Positions 40,457 to 49,722 are shown, counted from the first letter of the stretch. The stretch is 64,000 bases of DNA from Kineosporiaceae bacterium SCSIO 59966 (GCA_020881835.1 CP052876.1:3031449-3095448), one strand, 5' to 3'. Notes: generated by a model not told the origin, from the letters alone. Program-made: numbers and translations.

Positions 40457-41871
40457 TGGCCACCGTCACCGAGCCCGCCCCGCGCACCGGCCGCAACGTC
40501 GAGCTGGCCCTGCTCGTCCTGGCCGTCGGGGTGGCGATGGCCGCCTACGCCCTCGTCGGCCTGGCCCAGGACGGCGTGTGGCCGCCGGGCCTGCTCGGGT
40601 ACGGCGCCGGGCTCGGCGCGCTGGCCGTCGCGCTGCACCTCGTGCTGCGCTGGCGGGCGCCGTACGCCGACCCGGTCCTGCTGCCCATCGCGACGGCGGT
40701 CAACGGGCTCGGGCTCGCCGTCATCCACCGCCTCGACCTCGCCGAGGGCCAGTCCGGTGCGTCCGCGTTCGCCCCCCGCCAGCTGGTGTGGACGGCGATC
40801 GGGGTCGCCGCCGCGGCAGCCGTCCTCGTGCTGCTGCGCGACCACCGGATCCTGCGCAGGTACACCTTCACCGCGATGGTCGCCGGGCTCGTCCTGCTCC
40901 TGCTGCCGCTCGTGCCGGTGCTCGGGACGACGATCAACGGGGCCCGGATCTGGATCCGGCTGGGGCCGTTGAGCTTCCAGCCCGGCGAGCTGGCCAAGAT
41001 CGCGCTCACGGTCTTCTTCGCCGGCTACCTCGTCACCCACCGGGACACCCTGTCCCTGGCCGGTCGCACGGTGCTCGGCCTGCAGCTGCCGCGGGCCCGG
41101 GACCTCGGCCCCATCCTCATCGCCTGGGTGGCGAGCATGGGCGTCCTCGTCCTGGAGCGGGACCTCGGCACGTCGCTGCTCTTCTTCGGCATCTTCGTCG
41201 CCATGCTCTACGTCGCTACCCAGCGGGTCGCCTGGATCGCGCTCGGCCTCGGCCTGTTCGCCGCCGGCGCCGTCCTGGCCTGGAGCCTGTTCGACCACGT
41301 CCAGGGGCGGGTGCAGGCCTGGCTGGACCCGTACGACCCGGCCGTCTACGACGCCGAGGTCGGTGGCAGCTACCAGCTCGTCCAGGGCCTGTTCGGGATG
41401 GCCAACGGCGGTCTCATCGGCACCGGTCTCGGTCAGGGCCGGCCCGACATCGTCCCGTACGCCGAGTCCGACTTCATCGTCGCCGCGATCGGCGAGGAGC
41501 TCGGCCTGGCCGGGCTCACCGCCCTGCTCCTGCTGTACCTCGTGCTCGTCCAGCGCGGCCTGCGCGCCGCGGTCGGCGTCCGGGACGGGTTCGGCAAGCT
41601 GCTCGCCGGCGGGCTCGCGTTCGCTGTCGCCCTGCAGGTCTTCGTCGTCGCCGGCGGGGTCACCCGGGTCATCCCGCTCACCGGACTGACCATGCCGCTG
41701 CTCGCCTACGGCGGCTCCTCGCTCGTGGCCAACTGGATGATCGTCGCGCTGCTGCTGCGGGTCAGCGACGCGGCCCGCCGCCCCGCCCCGGTCGTGGTCA
41801 GCACCTCGTCGTCCTCGGCGGACACCGCGGCCACCCAGGTGGTCGCCGTCCGCCCAGGAGGTACGTCGTGA
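40456..41871 (+). CDS. rodA: Peptidoglycan glycosyltransferase RodA/FtsW family
   Basis: 471 residues from ATG 40456. About 12 helices. SEDS motifs include TINGARIWIRLGPLSFQPGE followed by LAKIAL, VLVLERDLGTSLLFFGIF, and VPYAESDFIVAAIGEELGLA and MPLLAYGGSSLVANW. SEDS proteins polymerise lipid II outside the membrane with a class B PBP partner, here the next gene. Coupled to pstP (TGATG) and to pbpA (4-base overlap). Confidence 0.94.
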   Translation: MATVTEPAPRTGRNVELALLVLAVGVAMAAYALVGLAQDGVWPPGLLGYGAGLGALAVALHLVLRWRAPYADPVLLPIATAVNGLGLAVIHRLDLAEGQSGASAFAPRQLVWTAIGVAAAAAVLVLLRDHRILRRYTFTAMVAGLVLLLLPLVPVLGTTINGARIWIRLGPLSFQPGELAKIALTVFFAGYLVTHRDTLSLAGRTVLGLQLPRARDLGPILIAWVASMGVLVLERDLGTSLLFFGIFVAMLYVATQRVAWIALGLGLFAAGAVLAWSLFDHVQGRVQAWLDPYDPAVYDAEVGGSYQLVQGLFGMANGGLIGTGLGQGRPDIVPYAESDFIVAAIGEELGLAGLTALLLLYLVLVQRGLRAAVGVRDGFGKLLAGGLAFAVALQVFVVAGGVTRVIPLTGLTMPLLAYGGSSLVANWMIVALLLRVSDAARRPAPVVVSTSSSSADTAATQVVAVRPGGTS

Positions 41872-43325
41872 ACACCCCGCTGCGCCGGCTCTCGGTCGTG
41901 GTCGCGGCGTTCTTCGCGATGCTGCTGGCCGCCTCGACGTGGATCCAGTTCGTCCAAGCCGACGACCTGAACGCTGATCCGCGCAACAGCCGCACCCTGC
42001 TGCGGGAGCTCGGCCGGGAGCGCGGCCCGATCGTCGTCGCCGGCGACCCCGTCGCCGAGTCGGTGCCGGACGACGACCAGGACGCCTTCGAGTACCAGCG
42101 CCGGTACCCGGCCGGGGAGCTGTACGCCCACCTCACCGGGTACTACTCGGTGTACTTCGGGGCCACCGGCCTGGAGGCGGCCGCCGGGGACCTGCTGTCC
42201 GGCAGCGCCGACCAGCTCTTCTACCGCCGGCTGTCCGACCTGCTCACCGGTGCCGAGCCACGTGGGGCGGTCGTCGAGACCACCGTCGTCCCCGCCGTCC
42301 AGCAGGCCGCGGCCGAGGCCCTCGGCGACCAGCGCGGCGCGGTCGTGGCCCTCGACCCGCGCACCGGCGACGTGCTCGCCATGGTGTCCTCCCCGGACTT
42401 CGACCCCAACGCGCTCGCCTCCCACGACCGGGAGACCGCGGTCGGTACCCGTCAGGCCCTCCTGGACGACCCGGCGCGGCCGCTGGAGAACCGGGCGATC
42501 TCCGGGCGGCTCTACCCACCGGGGTCGGTGTTCAAGCTCGTCACCGCCGCGGCCGCGCTGGAGTCCGGCCGGTACGACGAGAACAGCGTGGTCCCGGGCC
42601 CGGCCGAGCTCGACCTGCCGCAGACCACCGTCACCCTGCCCAACGCCGGCGGCGGCGCCTGCGGACCGGACGACGAGGTGTCCCTGACCGACGCCATGCG
42701 GCAGTCCTGCAACACCGCGTTCGGGGCCATCGGCCTCGACCTCGGCGGTGAGGCGCTGCGGGACCAGGCCGAGGCGTTCGGGTTCGGTCAGGACCTGCGC
42801 ATCCCGCTACGGGTGACCCCGAGCAGCGTGCCGGAGGAGCTCAACGCGCCGCAGACCGCTCAGTCCGCGATCGGCCAGTACGACGTGCGGGTCACCCCCC
42901 TGCAGATGGCGATGGTCGCCGCCGCGATCGGCAACGGCGGCGTCGTGATGGAACCGCAGCTCATCTCCTCGGTCCGCAGCGCCGAGCTGGAGGTCATCGA
43001 CGAGCCGCAGCCCACCGAGCTCGGCCGAGCGGTCTCGGCGGAGACCGCCGCCGCCCTCACCCGGATGATGACCACCGTCGTCACCGACGGCACCGGACGT
43101 GCGGCGCAGATCGACGGCGTCGACGTGGCCGGCAAGACCGGCACCGCCCAGCACGCGCCGGGTGCCGCGCCGCACGCCTGGTTCACCGCCTTCGCGCCCG
43201 CGCAGGACCCGACCGTCGCCGTCGCCGTCGTCGTCGAGGAGGGTGGGGAGGCCGGCAGCGAGGCCTCCGGTGGCCGGACCGCCGCCCCCATCGCCCGGGC
43301 CGTGATCGAGGCGGTGCTGCGGTGA
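41868..43325 (+). CDS. pbpA: Penicillin-binding protein A (transpeptidase)
   Basis: 485 residues from GTG 41868. One N-terminal helix ([20 protein letters not shown]), then a class B PBP. Transpeptidase motifs: [17 protein letters not shown] (SxxK), [14 protein letters not shown] (SxN), and [15 protein letters not shown] (KTG). [20 protein letters not shown] precedes the first. It crosslinks peptidoglycan together with RodA. GTGA overlap with rodA and with the kinase gene downstream. Confidence 0.95.
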   Translation: MNTPLRRLSVVVAAFFAMLLAASTWIQFVQADDLNADPRNSRTLLRELGRERGPIVVAGDPVAESVPDDDQDAFEYQRRYPAGELYAHLTGYYSVYFGATGLEAAAGDLLSGSADQLFYRRLSDLLTGAEPRGAVVETTVVPAVQQAAAEALGDQRGAVVALDPRTGDVLAMVSSPDFDPNALASHDRETAVGTRQALLDDPARPLENRAISGRLYPPGSVFKLVTAAAALESGRYDENSVVPGPAELDLPQTTVTLPNAGGGACGPDDEVSLTDAMRQSCNTAFGAIGLDLGGEALRDQAEAFGFGQDLRIPLRVTPSSVPEELNAPQTAQSAIGQYDVRVTPLQMAMVAAAIGNGGVVMEPQLISSVRSAELEVIDEPQPTELGRAVSAETAAALTRMMTTVVTDGTGRAAQIDGVDVAGKTGTAQHAPGAAPHAWFTAFAPAQDPTVAVAVVVEEGGEAGSEASGGRTAAPIARAVIEAVLR

Positions 43326-44746
43326 GGCCGCAGCCCGACGCCGTCCTGGGCGGTCGGTACCGGCTGCTCGACCGGATCGCCGTCGGCGGCATGGGCGAGG
43401 TGTGGCGCGCCCGCGACGACGTGCTCGGCCGCGAGGTCGCCGTCAAGGTCCTCAAGGAGGAGTACACCGGGGACCCCGGCTTCGTCGAACGGTTCCGGGC
43501 GGAGGCCCGGCACAGCGCCGCCCTCACCCACCCCAACATCGCCGGCACCTACGACTACGGCGAGGAGGAGCACAGCACGTACCTCGTCATGGAGCTCGTC
43601 CCCGGCGAGCCGATGTCCGACCTGCTAGCCCGCGAGGGCCCGCTCGCGCCGCGCCGCGCCCTGGACCTGCTGGCCCAGGCGGCGCGCGGGCTGTCCGCGG
43701 CGCACGCCGTCGGCGTCGTCCACCGGGACGTCAAGCCCGGCAACCTGCTCGTCACCCCCGACGGCCAGGTCAAAGTGACGGACTTCGGGATCGCCCGGGC
43801 CGTGGACGCCGCGCCGCTGACCGCCACCGGGCAGGTGATGGGGACGGCGCAGTACCTCGCCCCGGAGCAGGCGTCCGGCGGCTCCTCGACCCCCGCCAGC
43901 GACGTGTACGCGCTCGGGGTGGTCGCCTACGAGGCACTGACCGGCTCCCGGCCGTTCGACGGCGGCTCCCAGGTCGCCGTCGCCCTGCAGCACGTCAACG
44001 ACCCGCCACCGCCGCTCCCGGACGACGTGCCCGCCGGCGTCCGGGAGCTGGTCGAGCGCTCGCTCGCCAAGGACCCGGCCGACCGCCCCGCGGACGCCGG
44101 CGAGTTCGCCGAGGCGGCCGAGGCGCTCGCCGCCGGTACCGACCTGCCGGCACAGCCGGTCACGACACCCCCGACCCCCCCGACGGCCCCGCTGCCGGCG
44201 TCCGGGAGCGGCGTCGGGGACGGCGCCGCGGCGACACCGTTGACGACCCGTCCGCCGCGCGGGCTGACCTGGCCGCTGGTCGCCCTGGTCGCGCTGGTCG
44301 GGTTCGTCGTCACCGGGGCACTGGTGACCGGGGCGAACGAGGACACCGGGGCCGTCGTCCCGGGCGACACCCCGGTGGCGACGACGGGAACCCCGACCGG
44401 CCCTGCGCCGTCCGAGCCACCGGTGACGACGCCGCCGCCCACCGAGGCCCCCGCTGACGAGGACCCCGAGCCGGCGACCAGCGGTCCCAGCGGGCTCGAG
44501 ATCAGCGCCGACGAGCTGGTCGGCCAGGACTTCGAGACCGTGAAGGCGACCCTGGAGGGACTCGGTCTCAAGGTCGAGCGTCGCGACGAGAAGGACACCG
44601 ACGCACAGAAGGGGACCGTCGTGGCCGTCTCCGAAGGCGCTTTCGCCGCCGGGGACACCGTGACCGTCGTCGTGGCGGACCCCCGACCCCAGCCCGACGA
44701 GGGCAACAATCCCGGCAAGGGCAACGACAAGGACGAGGACAACTGA
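43322..44746 (+). CDS. pknA: Ser/Thr protein kinase PknA-like
   Basis: 474 residues from GTG 43322. Kinase domain ~8-270: [20 protein letters not shown] with the catalytic Lys, [11 protein letters not shown] (catalytic loop), [10 protein letters not shown], and [15 protein letters not shown] membrane helix lies near residue 325 ([20 protein letters not shown]), then a Thr/Pro-rich stretch and one PASTA-like repeat ([20 protein letters not shown]). Mycobacterial PknA lacks PASTA, so the repeat is notable. It phosphorylates wall-synthesis and division proteins. Confidence 0.93.
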   Translation: MRPQPDAVLGGRYRLLDRIAVGGMGEVWRARDDVLGREVAVKVLKEEYTGDPGFVERFRAEARHSAALTHPNIAGTYDYGEEEHSTYLVMELVPGEPMSDLLAREGPLAPRRALDLLAQAARGLSAAHAVGVVHRDVKPGNLLVTPDGQVKVTDFGIARAVDAAPLTATGQVMGTAQYLAPEQASGGSSTPASDVYALGVVAYEALTGSRPFDGGSQVAVALQHVNDPPPPLPDDVPAGVRELVERSLAKDPADRPADAGEFAEAAEALAAGTDLPAQPVTTPPTPPTAPLPASGSGVGDGAAATPLTTRPPRGLTWPLVALVALVGFVVTGALVTGANEDTGAVVPGDTPVATTGTPTGPAPSEPPVTTPPPTEAPADEDPEPATSGPSGLEISADELVGQDFETVKATLEGLGLKVERRDEKDTDAQKGTVVAVSEGAFAAGDTVTVVVADPRPQPDEGNNPGKGNDKDEDN

Positions 44747-44748
44747 TC

Positions 44749-46647
44749 GTGGACGACGCACCCCGCATGCTCGGCGACCGCTACGAGGTCGGAGCCCTGC
44801 TCGGACGAGGTGGCATGGCCGAGGTGCACCTGGGCCGCGACACCCGGCTGGGTCGTCGCGTCGCCATCAAGATGCTGCGCTCCGACTTCGCCCGAGACCC
44901 CGTGTTCCAGGCCAGGTTCCGCCGCGAGGCGCAGTCGGCCGCCGCGCTCAACCACCCCAACGTCGTCGCCGTCTACGACACCGGGGAGGACGTCGTCACC
45001 GAGTCCGGTGGTGCGCAGGCCCGGGTGCCCTACATCGTCATGGAGTACGTCGAAGGGCACACCGCCCGGGACCTGCTGCACAACCGGCCCGCCGGCCCGG
45101 ACGGCACCTCCCAGGGGGTCGGCGTCGAGGAGGCCATCACCATCACCCTGGGCGTCCTGGAGGCCCTCGAGTACAGCCACCGTGCCGGCATCGTGCACCG
45201 GGACATCAAACCCGGGAACGTCATGATCACTCCGCGCGGCGACATCAAGGTGATGGACTTCGGCATCGCCCGCGCCGTCGCCGACTCCTCGGCGACGATG
45301 ACCCAGTCCCAGGCCGTCATCGGCACCGCCCAGTACCTGTCACCCGAGCAGGCCCGGGGGGAAACCGTCGACGCCCGCAGCGACCTGTACTCCGCCGGGT
45401 GCCTGCTGTACGAGCTGCTCACCGGTCGGCCACCCTTCGTCGGCGACTCCCCGGTGTCGGTGGCCTACCAGCACGTGCGGGAGGTCCCGCAGCCGCCGTC
45501 CTCGCTCAACCCCGAGGTGCCGGAGGCGGTCGACCGGGTGGTGCTGCACGCCCTGGCCAAGGAGCGAGGCGACCGCTACCCGGACGCCGCGGCCTTCCGC
45601 CGAGACCTGATCGCCGCCAGGGACGGGCGACCAGTCTCCGCACCGGCCGTCGCCGCTGCTGCGGCCGCCGCCGCGGCGGCCACCCAGGCTCTGCCCGGTG
45701 TGGGCACCGCTGCCACCCAGGCGATGCCGGCGGCCGGCGCCACGGGTGCCACCGTTCCCGTCGGTGCGCCGCCGTCGCCACCGACCGAGACGATCACCGC
45801 CCGCGACGTCCAGGACCCACCGCCGCGACGCCGTCGCCGGGCCGCGGGCTACGTCGGGCTGGCGCTTGCCGTCATCGCCGTGTTCGCCGTCGCGGCGCTG
45901 CTGACCAGCAACCTCGTCGGTGGCACGTCCACGATCGAGCAGGTGCAGGTCCCGCGGCTGATCGGGATGACCGCGCCGGAGGCGAAGGCCGCCCTCGACG
46001 AGCTCGAGCTCGAGTACGCCCAGGGCGAGGACGTCGAGGACACCGAGGCGGAGCCGGGCACGGTCGTGGACCAGACTCCCGAGGAGCGCACCACCGTCGA
46101 CGTCGGGACCACCGTCACGGTGCGACTGGCCGCGGCCCCTGGCAACGTCAACGTCCCCGACCTCGAGGGGCGGACTCAGGAGGAGGCCCGCACCGCCCTG
46201 CAGGAGCTGGGCCTCGAACCGGGCGTCGTCACCACGGAGGACTCCCCCGACCACGACGCCGGCCGGGTCGTGCGAACCATCCCGCCGGCCGGGCAGTCGG
46301 TGCCCGAGGGCACCCAGATCGACCTCGTCCTGTCCTCCGGGCAGGTGGAGCTGCCGGACCTCGTCGGAACGCCGTACCCGGAGGCGCGCGCCGAGCTGCT
46401 CGACCTCGGTCTCCAGGTCGTCATCGAGCGACAGCCGACCGACGAGCAGGAGCCGGACGCCGTGGTGTCCCAGGACCCGGCTCCCGGCCGGGTGGAGCGG
46501 GGCAGCGTGGTCACCCTCGTCGTCGCCGACCCGCTGCCTGAGCCGTCGACACCGACGACGAGCGCGCCCACGACGACGACACCCCCGGCCGAGCCGAGCA
46601 CGCCGCCCACCACGGAGCCAGCCCCGCCGCCCACCCCCGCCCCCTGA
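44749..46647 (+). CDS. pknB: Ser/Thr protein kinase PknB with three PASTA repeats
   Basis: 632 residues from GTG 44749, 2 bases after pknA. Kinase motifs: [49 protein letters not shown], and GTAQYLSPEQARGETVD. A helix near residue 368 (YVGLALAVIAVFAVAALLTS) leads to three PASTA repeats starting VPRLIGMTAPEAK, VPDLEGRTQEEAR and LPDLVGTPYPEAR. These sense muropeptides or lipid II outside the cell. The C terminus is Thr/Pro-rich. Last gene of the operon; a repeat R copy starts 5 bases after the stop. Confidence 0.95.
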   Translation: MDDAPRMLGDRYEVGALLGRGGMAEVHLGRDTRLGRRVAIKMLRSDFARDPVFQARFRREAQSAAALNHPNVVAVYDTGEDVVTESGGAQARVPYIVMEYVEGHTARDLLHNRPAGPDGTSQGVGVEEAITITLGVLEALEYSHRAGIVHRDIKPGNVMITPRGDIKVMDFGIARAVADSSATMTQSQAVIGTAQYLSPEQARGETVDARSDLYSAGCLLYELLTGRPPFVGDSPVSVAYQHVREVPQPPSSLNPEVPEAVDRVVLHALAKERGDRYPDAAAFRRDLIAARDGRPVSAPAVAAAAAAAAAATQALPGVGTAATQAMPAAGATGATVPVGAPPSPPTETITARDVQDPPPRRRRRAAGYVGLALAVIAVFAVAALLTSNLVGGTSTIEQVQVPRLIGMTAPEAKAALDELELEYAQGEDVEDTEAEPGTVVDQTPEERTTVDVGTTVTVRLAAAPGNVNVPDLEGRTQEEARTALQELGLEPGVVTTEDSPDHDAGRVVRTIPPAGQSVPEGTQIDLVLSSGQVELPDLVGTPYPEARAELLDLGLQVVIERQPTDEQEPDAVVSQDPAPGRVERGSVVTLVVADPLPEPSTPTTSAPTTTTPPAEPSTPPTTEPAPPPTPAP

Positions 46648-46652
46648 CCTCG

Positions 46653-46674
46653 GTGATCATGCAATCCCGCCACC
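46653..46674 (+). repeat. 22-bp dispersed repeat R, copy 3
   Basis: Identical to copy 1, starting 5 bases after the pknB stop codon. First arm of a nested palindromic array extending to 46917. Confidence 0.9.
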
Positions 46675-46722
46675 CTGTCCAAGCCGCCGCGCGCCCCGTG
46701 CGTGGATCCCTCTGCCCCATCG

Positions 46723-46744
46723 GTGATCATGCAATCCCGCCACC
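46723..46744 (+). repeat. 22-bp dispersed repeat R, copy 4
   Basis: Identical to copy 1. It can pair perfectly over 22 bp with the inverted copy at 46852-46873, enclosing the 72-bp core. Confidence 0.9.
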
Positions 46745-46776
46745 CCCGCACTCAGCACCAGTTGGGTCGGGCGGCT

Positions 46777-46848
46777 CCACCACAGAATGCTGCGCTCAGC
46801 ACAACCCGGCCGGCGTGTCGCGCCACCAACCCAGCATTCTGCGAGCCG
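46777..46848 (-). repeat. 72-bp hairpin core element, copy B
   Basis: Inverted relative to 27631-27702. Contains CAGAATGCTG (46783-46792) and CAGCATTCTG (46832-46841) as perfect inverted repeats and the second version of the 9-base variable segment. It lies between convergent pknB and trpG, where the whole array could also serve as a terminator. Confidence 0.85.
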
Positions 46849-46851
46849 GTG

Positions 46852-46873
46852 GGTGGCGGGATTGCATGATCAC
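46852..46873 (-). repeat. 22-bp dispersed repeat R, copy 5
   Basis: Identical to copy 1, minus strand, four bases from the core element; the mirror of copy 4. Confidence 0.9.
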
Positions 46874-46895
46874 GGGGGTCAAGAGGGACGGCGAG

Positions 46896-46917
46896 GGTGG
46901 CGGGATTGCATGATCAC
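46896..46917 (-). repeat. 22-bp dispersed repeat R, copy 6
   Basis: Identical to copy 1, minus strand. Its second to fourth bases are the TGA stop codon of trpG (46914-46916), so the repeat overlaps the gene end. Confidence 0.9.
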
Positions 46918-47549
46918 GAAGGGGGGTGGGGGGCCAGGGGGGCCAGGCCGGCGGAGCGGGCGACCGCGCCGGGGTCCCCGCACGTGGTCAGCCAGTTCGC
47001 CAGCAATCGGTGACCGCCCTCGGTCAGCACCGACTCCGGGTGGAACTGCACCCCGTGGACCGGCTGCTCCCGGTGCTGCAGCGCCATCACCACCCCGCCG
47101 TCGGTCCGTGCGGTGACGAGGAGGTCGTCCGGCACGGTGGACTCCACGACGGCCAGGGAGTGGTAGCGGGTCGCCGTGAACGGGCTCGGCAGCCCGTCGA
47201 GCACCCCCACGCCGTCGTGGACGACGCGGCTCGTCTTGCCGTGCACGAGCTCGTCGGCGTGCGTGACGGTCGCTCCGTGCACCTCGGCGATCACCTGGTG
47301 TCCCAGGCAGATGCCGAGCAGCGGCGTCCCGGTCCGCACCACGTGCCGGACGAGGTCGCTGCACACCCCCGCCGAGGCCGGCGTACCCGGCCCGGGCGAG
47401 AGCAGGACGCCGTCGACGTCGTCCGCCGCCTCCACCCCGACGGCGTCGTTGCGCACCACCCGGCAGCTGGCGCCGAGCTGGCGCAGGTAGCCGACGATGG
47501 TGAAGACGAAGCTGTCGTAGTTGTCGACGACGAGGACGTGGGGGGCCAC
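46914..47549 (-). CDS. trpG: Glutamine amidotransferase, anthranilate/aminodeoxychorismate synthase component II
   Basis: 211 residues from GTG 47549; a longer upstream frame has no homologous content. Class I amidotransferase motifs: VLVVDNYDSFVFTIVGYL, LLSPGPGTPASAG, LLGICLGHQVIAE (nucleophilic Cys), and GVQFHPESVLTEGGHRLLAN (His, Glu). It supplies ammonia from glutamine to a TrpE or PabB partner, which is not nearby. Placement between pknB and the sortase/DUF881 genes is conserved in actinobacteria. The stop lies inside repeat R copy 6. Confidence 0.92.
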   Translation of the reverse strand: MAPHVLVVDNYDSFVFTIVGYLRQLGASCRVVRNDAVGVEAADDVDGVLLSPGPGTPASAGVCSDLVRHVVRTGTPLLGICLGHQVIAEVHGATVTHADELVHGKTSRVVHDGVGVLDGLPSPFTATRYHSLAVVESTVPDDLLVTARTDGGVVMALQHREQPVHGVQFHPESVLTEGGHRLLANWLTTCGDPGAVARSAGLAPLAPHPPS

Positions 47550-47563
47550 GGACCCATCCTGCC

Positions 47564-47719
47564 TCAGCCGACGGTGTTGTCGTTGAACGGCAGGTAGGGC
47601 GCCACCGCGGGGAAGACCCAGACGAACAGCACCGCCACGACCGCGACGACCAGCACCAGCGCGAGCAGCACCTTCACCGCGACCGGACCGGGAAGAGAGC
47701 GCCAGATCCATCCGTACAC
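47564..47719 (-). CDS. Small membrane protein (51 residues)
   Basis: GTG 47719 to TGA 47564-47566. Sequence features: YGWIWRSLPGPVAVKVLLAL, then a single hydrophobic helix, then FPAVAPYLPFNDNTVG. It fills the gap between srtE (stop 5 bases upstream) and trpG, on the same strand. Similar short proteins occur at this spot in other actinobacteria as far as I recall. Function unknown; position suggests a link with the sortase. Confidence 0.8.
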   Translation of the reverse strand: MYGWIWRSLPGPVAVKVLLALVLVVAVVAVLFVWVFPAVAPYLPFNDNTVG

Positions 47720-47723
47720 CGGC

Positions 47724-48443
47724 TCAGTCCTCCGTCCTCTCGGGTGCCGCAGCCAGCTCGGGCGGCGGGCCGGCGTCCCGGGGCAGCCAGGTGTCGAGCT
47801 CGGCGTGCACGATGTACCGCTCGCGCGCCGAGTACATCGGGTGGCACGCGGTGAGTGTCATGAGCCGCTCGGACGGCTCCGCCTGCGGGTCCCCGGGCAC
47901 CGGAGCCACCACCTCCACCCGGTCCGGCGAGACGATCTGGTGCTCACGCATCCGGTAGACGTACCAGGCGTCGGCGGTCTCGACGACGATCGGGTCCCCG
48001 GGGCGCAGCTCGGCGATGAGGTTGAGCGGCCGCCCGTAGGTGACCCGGTGGCCGGCGACCGAGAAGTTGCCGACCGACCCGGGCAGCGCCGTGCCCGGGT
48101 AGTGGCCGAGGACGCCGTCGTTGAGCACCTCCTCGAGCCCGATGCCCTCGTCGACCGGGACGGCGTAGTCCGGGCCGAACCGGGGGACGTGCACGAGCGC
48201 GAAGGACTCCCCCTCCTGCACCGGTGACGGCACCGGGGGCTCGGACGGCGGGGGGTCGGGGTCCGCAGCCGGTTCCGCCGCGGCCGGCTCGGTCCACGAT
48301 CCCCGCAGCCGGTCGGCGGCGGCCTGCTGCTCGCGTCCTGCCTCGACGTCGGTCCACCACAGCTGCCAGGCCACGAACAGGAGCAGCAGGACACCGAGAG
48401 TGAGGAGCACCTCCCCGACGCCCCGGACGACGGACCGGATCAC
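47724..48443 (-). CDS. Class E sortase
   Basis: 239 residues from GTG 48443 (GTGA overlap with the DUF881 gene). N-terminal helix (VLLTLGVLLLLFVAWQLWW), Pro/Glu-rich linker, then the sortase barrel: FALVHVPRFGPDYAVPVDEG, GNFSVAGHRVTYGRPLN (catalytic His), MTLTACHPMYSARERYIVHA (catalytic Cys and Arg). Class E enzymes attach LAxTG-type proteins to the wall of high-GC Gram-positives. The TLTACHP spacing fits class E. Confidence 0.92.
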   Translation of the reverse strand: MIRSVVRGVGEVLLTLGVLLLLFVAWQLWWTDVEAGREQQAAADRLRGSWTEPAAAEPAADPDPPPSEPPVPSPVQEGESFALVHVPRFGPDYAVPVDEGIGLEEVLNDGVLGHYPGTALPGSVGNFSVAGHRVTYGRPLNLIAELRPGDPIVVETADAWYVYRMREHQIVSPDRVEVVAPVPGDPQAEPSERLMTLTACHPMYSARERYIVHAELDTWLPRDAGPPPELAAAPERTED

Positions 48444-49231
48444 GCGTCCTCCAGCGCCTCGGCGTACCGCAGCTCGAGCGACCCCTCGAACGCCGGCACC
48501 TCCACCGAGGGCAGCACCCGGGTGCTCCACCCCAGGCCGTACGCGTCGACGTACTCACGGTAGATCTGGACGTCCCGGGACTCCTCGAGGGCGCGCAGCA
48601 GCGCGCCGGTGTCCCCGACGGCGCGGATGGTGTACGGCGGGCTGTAGACCCGGCCCTGCAGGCGCAGGGTGCTGCCGACGCAGCGCACGGCGCTGGTGGA
48701 GATCACCCGCTGGTCCATGAGCGTCATGGCCTCCGCGCCACCGGCCCACAGGGCGTTGACGACGGCCTGCACGTCCTCCTGGTGGACGACGAGCAGGTCG
48801 GCGGCCACCCCCTCGGGGAGGGGCCGGTCCCGCGGTACGTCGTCGAGGACGACCTCGACCCCCGGGCCCTCGACCGGCTGGGTGCCGCTGGCGAAGCCGA
48901 GCGTGTCGGCCACGGCCTGCAGGTCCTGCACCTGGGTGTCGCCGGTGCGCTCGCTGAGCTCCTCGACCTCGGCCCGCAGCTGGGTGACCCGTTCCGCCTT
49001 GGCCTCGACGTCCTTGGTCTCGGCGGCGATGAGGGCGGGCAGGTCGGCCACATCGGTGCGCAGGTCGTCGCCGTCAGCCACGGTGGCGCTGGCGGAGAAC
49101 AGCAGGCCGGCCACGACGAGCACCGCGGTCACGCCGAGGGGCAGCCCCCGGCGCCTCTGGTGCCCTCGGTCCGCTGAGTCCACGTCGACTTCCACCGCTC
49201 CTGTCGTCCGTCCGTCGTCCGTTCCCGCCAC
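48440..49231 (-). CDS. DUF881 family membrane-anchored protein
   Basis: 263 residues from GTG 49231. One N-terminal helix (LGVTAVLVVAGLLFSASATV), a coiled coil (ETKDVEAKAERVTQLRAEVE), then the DUF881 domain: GPGVEVVLDDVPRD, LLVVHQEDVQAVVNALWAGG, MTLMDQRVISTSAVRCVGST and VYSPPYTIRAVGD. Related to B. subtilis YlxW/YlxX-type division-site proteins. It keeps the conserved place between crgA and the sortase, with which it is translationally coupled. Confidence 0.9.
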   Translation of the reverse strand: MAGTDDGRTTGAVEVDVDSADRGHQRRRGLPLGVTAVLVVAGLLFSASATVADGDDLRTDVADLPALIAAETKDVEAKAERVTQLRAEVEELSERTGDTQVQDLQAVADTLGFASGTQPVEGPGVEVVLDDVPRDRPLPEGVAADLLVVHQEDVQAVVNALWAGGAEAMTLMDQRVISTSAVRCVGSTLRLQGRVYSPPYTIRAVGDTGALLRALEESRDVQIYREYVDAYGLGWSTRVLPSVEVPAFEGSLELRYAEALEDA

Positions 49232-49354
49232 CGCGTGCCCGCTCGTGCCCCGGGAAGTCCTTCGGCACTACGCTAGACGTCTCAGGCGGTCCGGTCGTTC
49301 CGCCGTGCACAGATCAGCCGCGCTGATCCCGCCCCTGGTCCCGAGGAGGAACCC

Positions 49355-49630
49355 GTGCCCGAGTCGAGGAGCCGTCGCAAGGCCGCCTACACGCCGCCCC
49401 CGACGTCCTCGTCCGGACCGAAGCCGAACCCGCCGTGGTTCGTCCCGGTGATGCTCGGCCTCATGCTCCTCGGGCTGGTCTGGATCGTCGTGTACTACCT
49501 CAGCCAGGGCCAGTACCCGCTGCCGACCCTGTCCCTCGGCGGCGGTGAGTGGACTCCCGGCAACTGGAACCTCGTGATCGGCTTCGTCTTCATCATGGCC
49601 GGGTTCCTCATGACCACCCGCTGGCGCTGA
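49355..49630 (+). CDS. crgA: Cell division protein CrgA
   Basis: 91 residues from GTG 49355 with GAGGAGG six bases upstream. Two helices (FVPVMLGLMLLGLVWIVVYY and WNLVIGFVFIMAGFLMTTRW) joined by a short loop, with the family's SRSRRKAAYTPPP start. In mycobacteria and Streptomyces CrgA recruits PBPs and FtsI and regulates Z-ring assembly. A -10 candidate TACGCT lies at 49269-49274. Confidence 0.95.
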   Translation: MPESRSRRKAAYTPPPTSSSGPKPNPPWFVPVMLGLMLLGLVWIVVYYLSQGQYPLPTLSLGGGEWTPGNWNLVIGFVFIMAGFLMTTRWR

Positions 49631-49678
49631 GCGCACCGCACTCACCCGGGCGTCGTCCACAGGGTTCTCCACACCTGG

Positions 49679-49722
49679 GGACAAGTTCCACCGGTGGAAT
49701 TACGCCCCTGGAACTCTTGTCC
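49679..49722. terminator. Nested inverted repeats between crgA and rhomboid
   Basis: GGACAAG (49679-49685) and CTTGTCC (49716-49722) enclose TTCCA...TGGAA arms; inside is the perfect 14-mer palindrome TTCCACCGGTGGAA (49686-49699). Two alternative hairpins can form. Position between convergent genes suggests a bidirectional terminator. Confidence 0.6.

Noticed and set aside
49653..49685. DnaA-box-like sequences (such as TTCTCCACA) between crgA and rhomboid
   Set aside because: Isolated, imperfect and far from dnaA/dnaN; the region is better explained as a convergent terminator.
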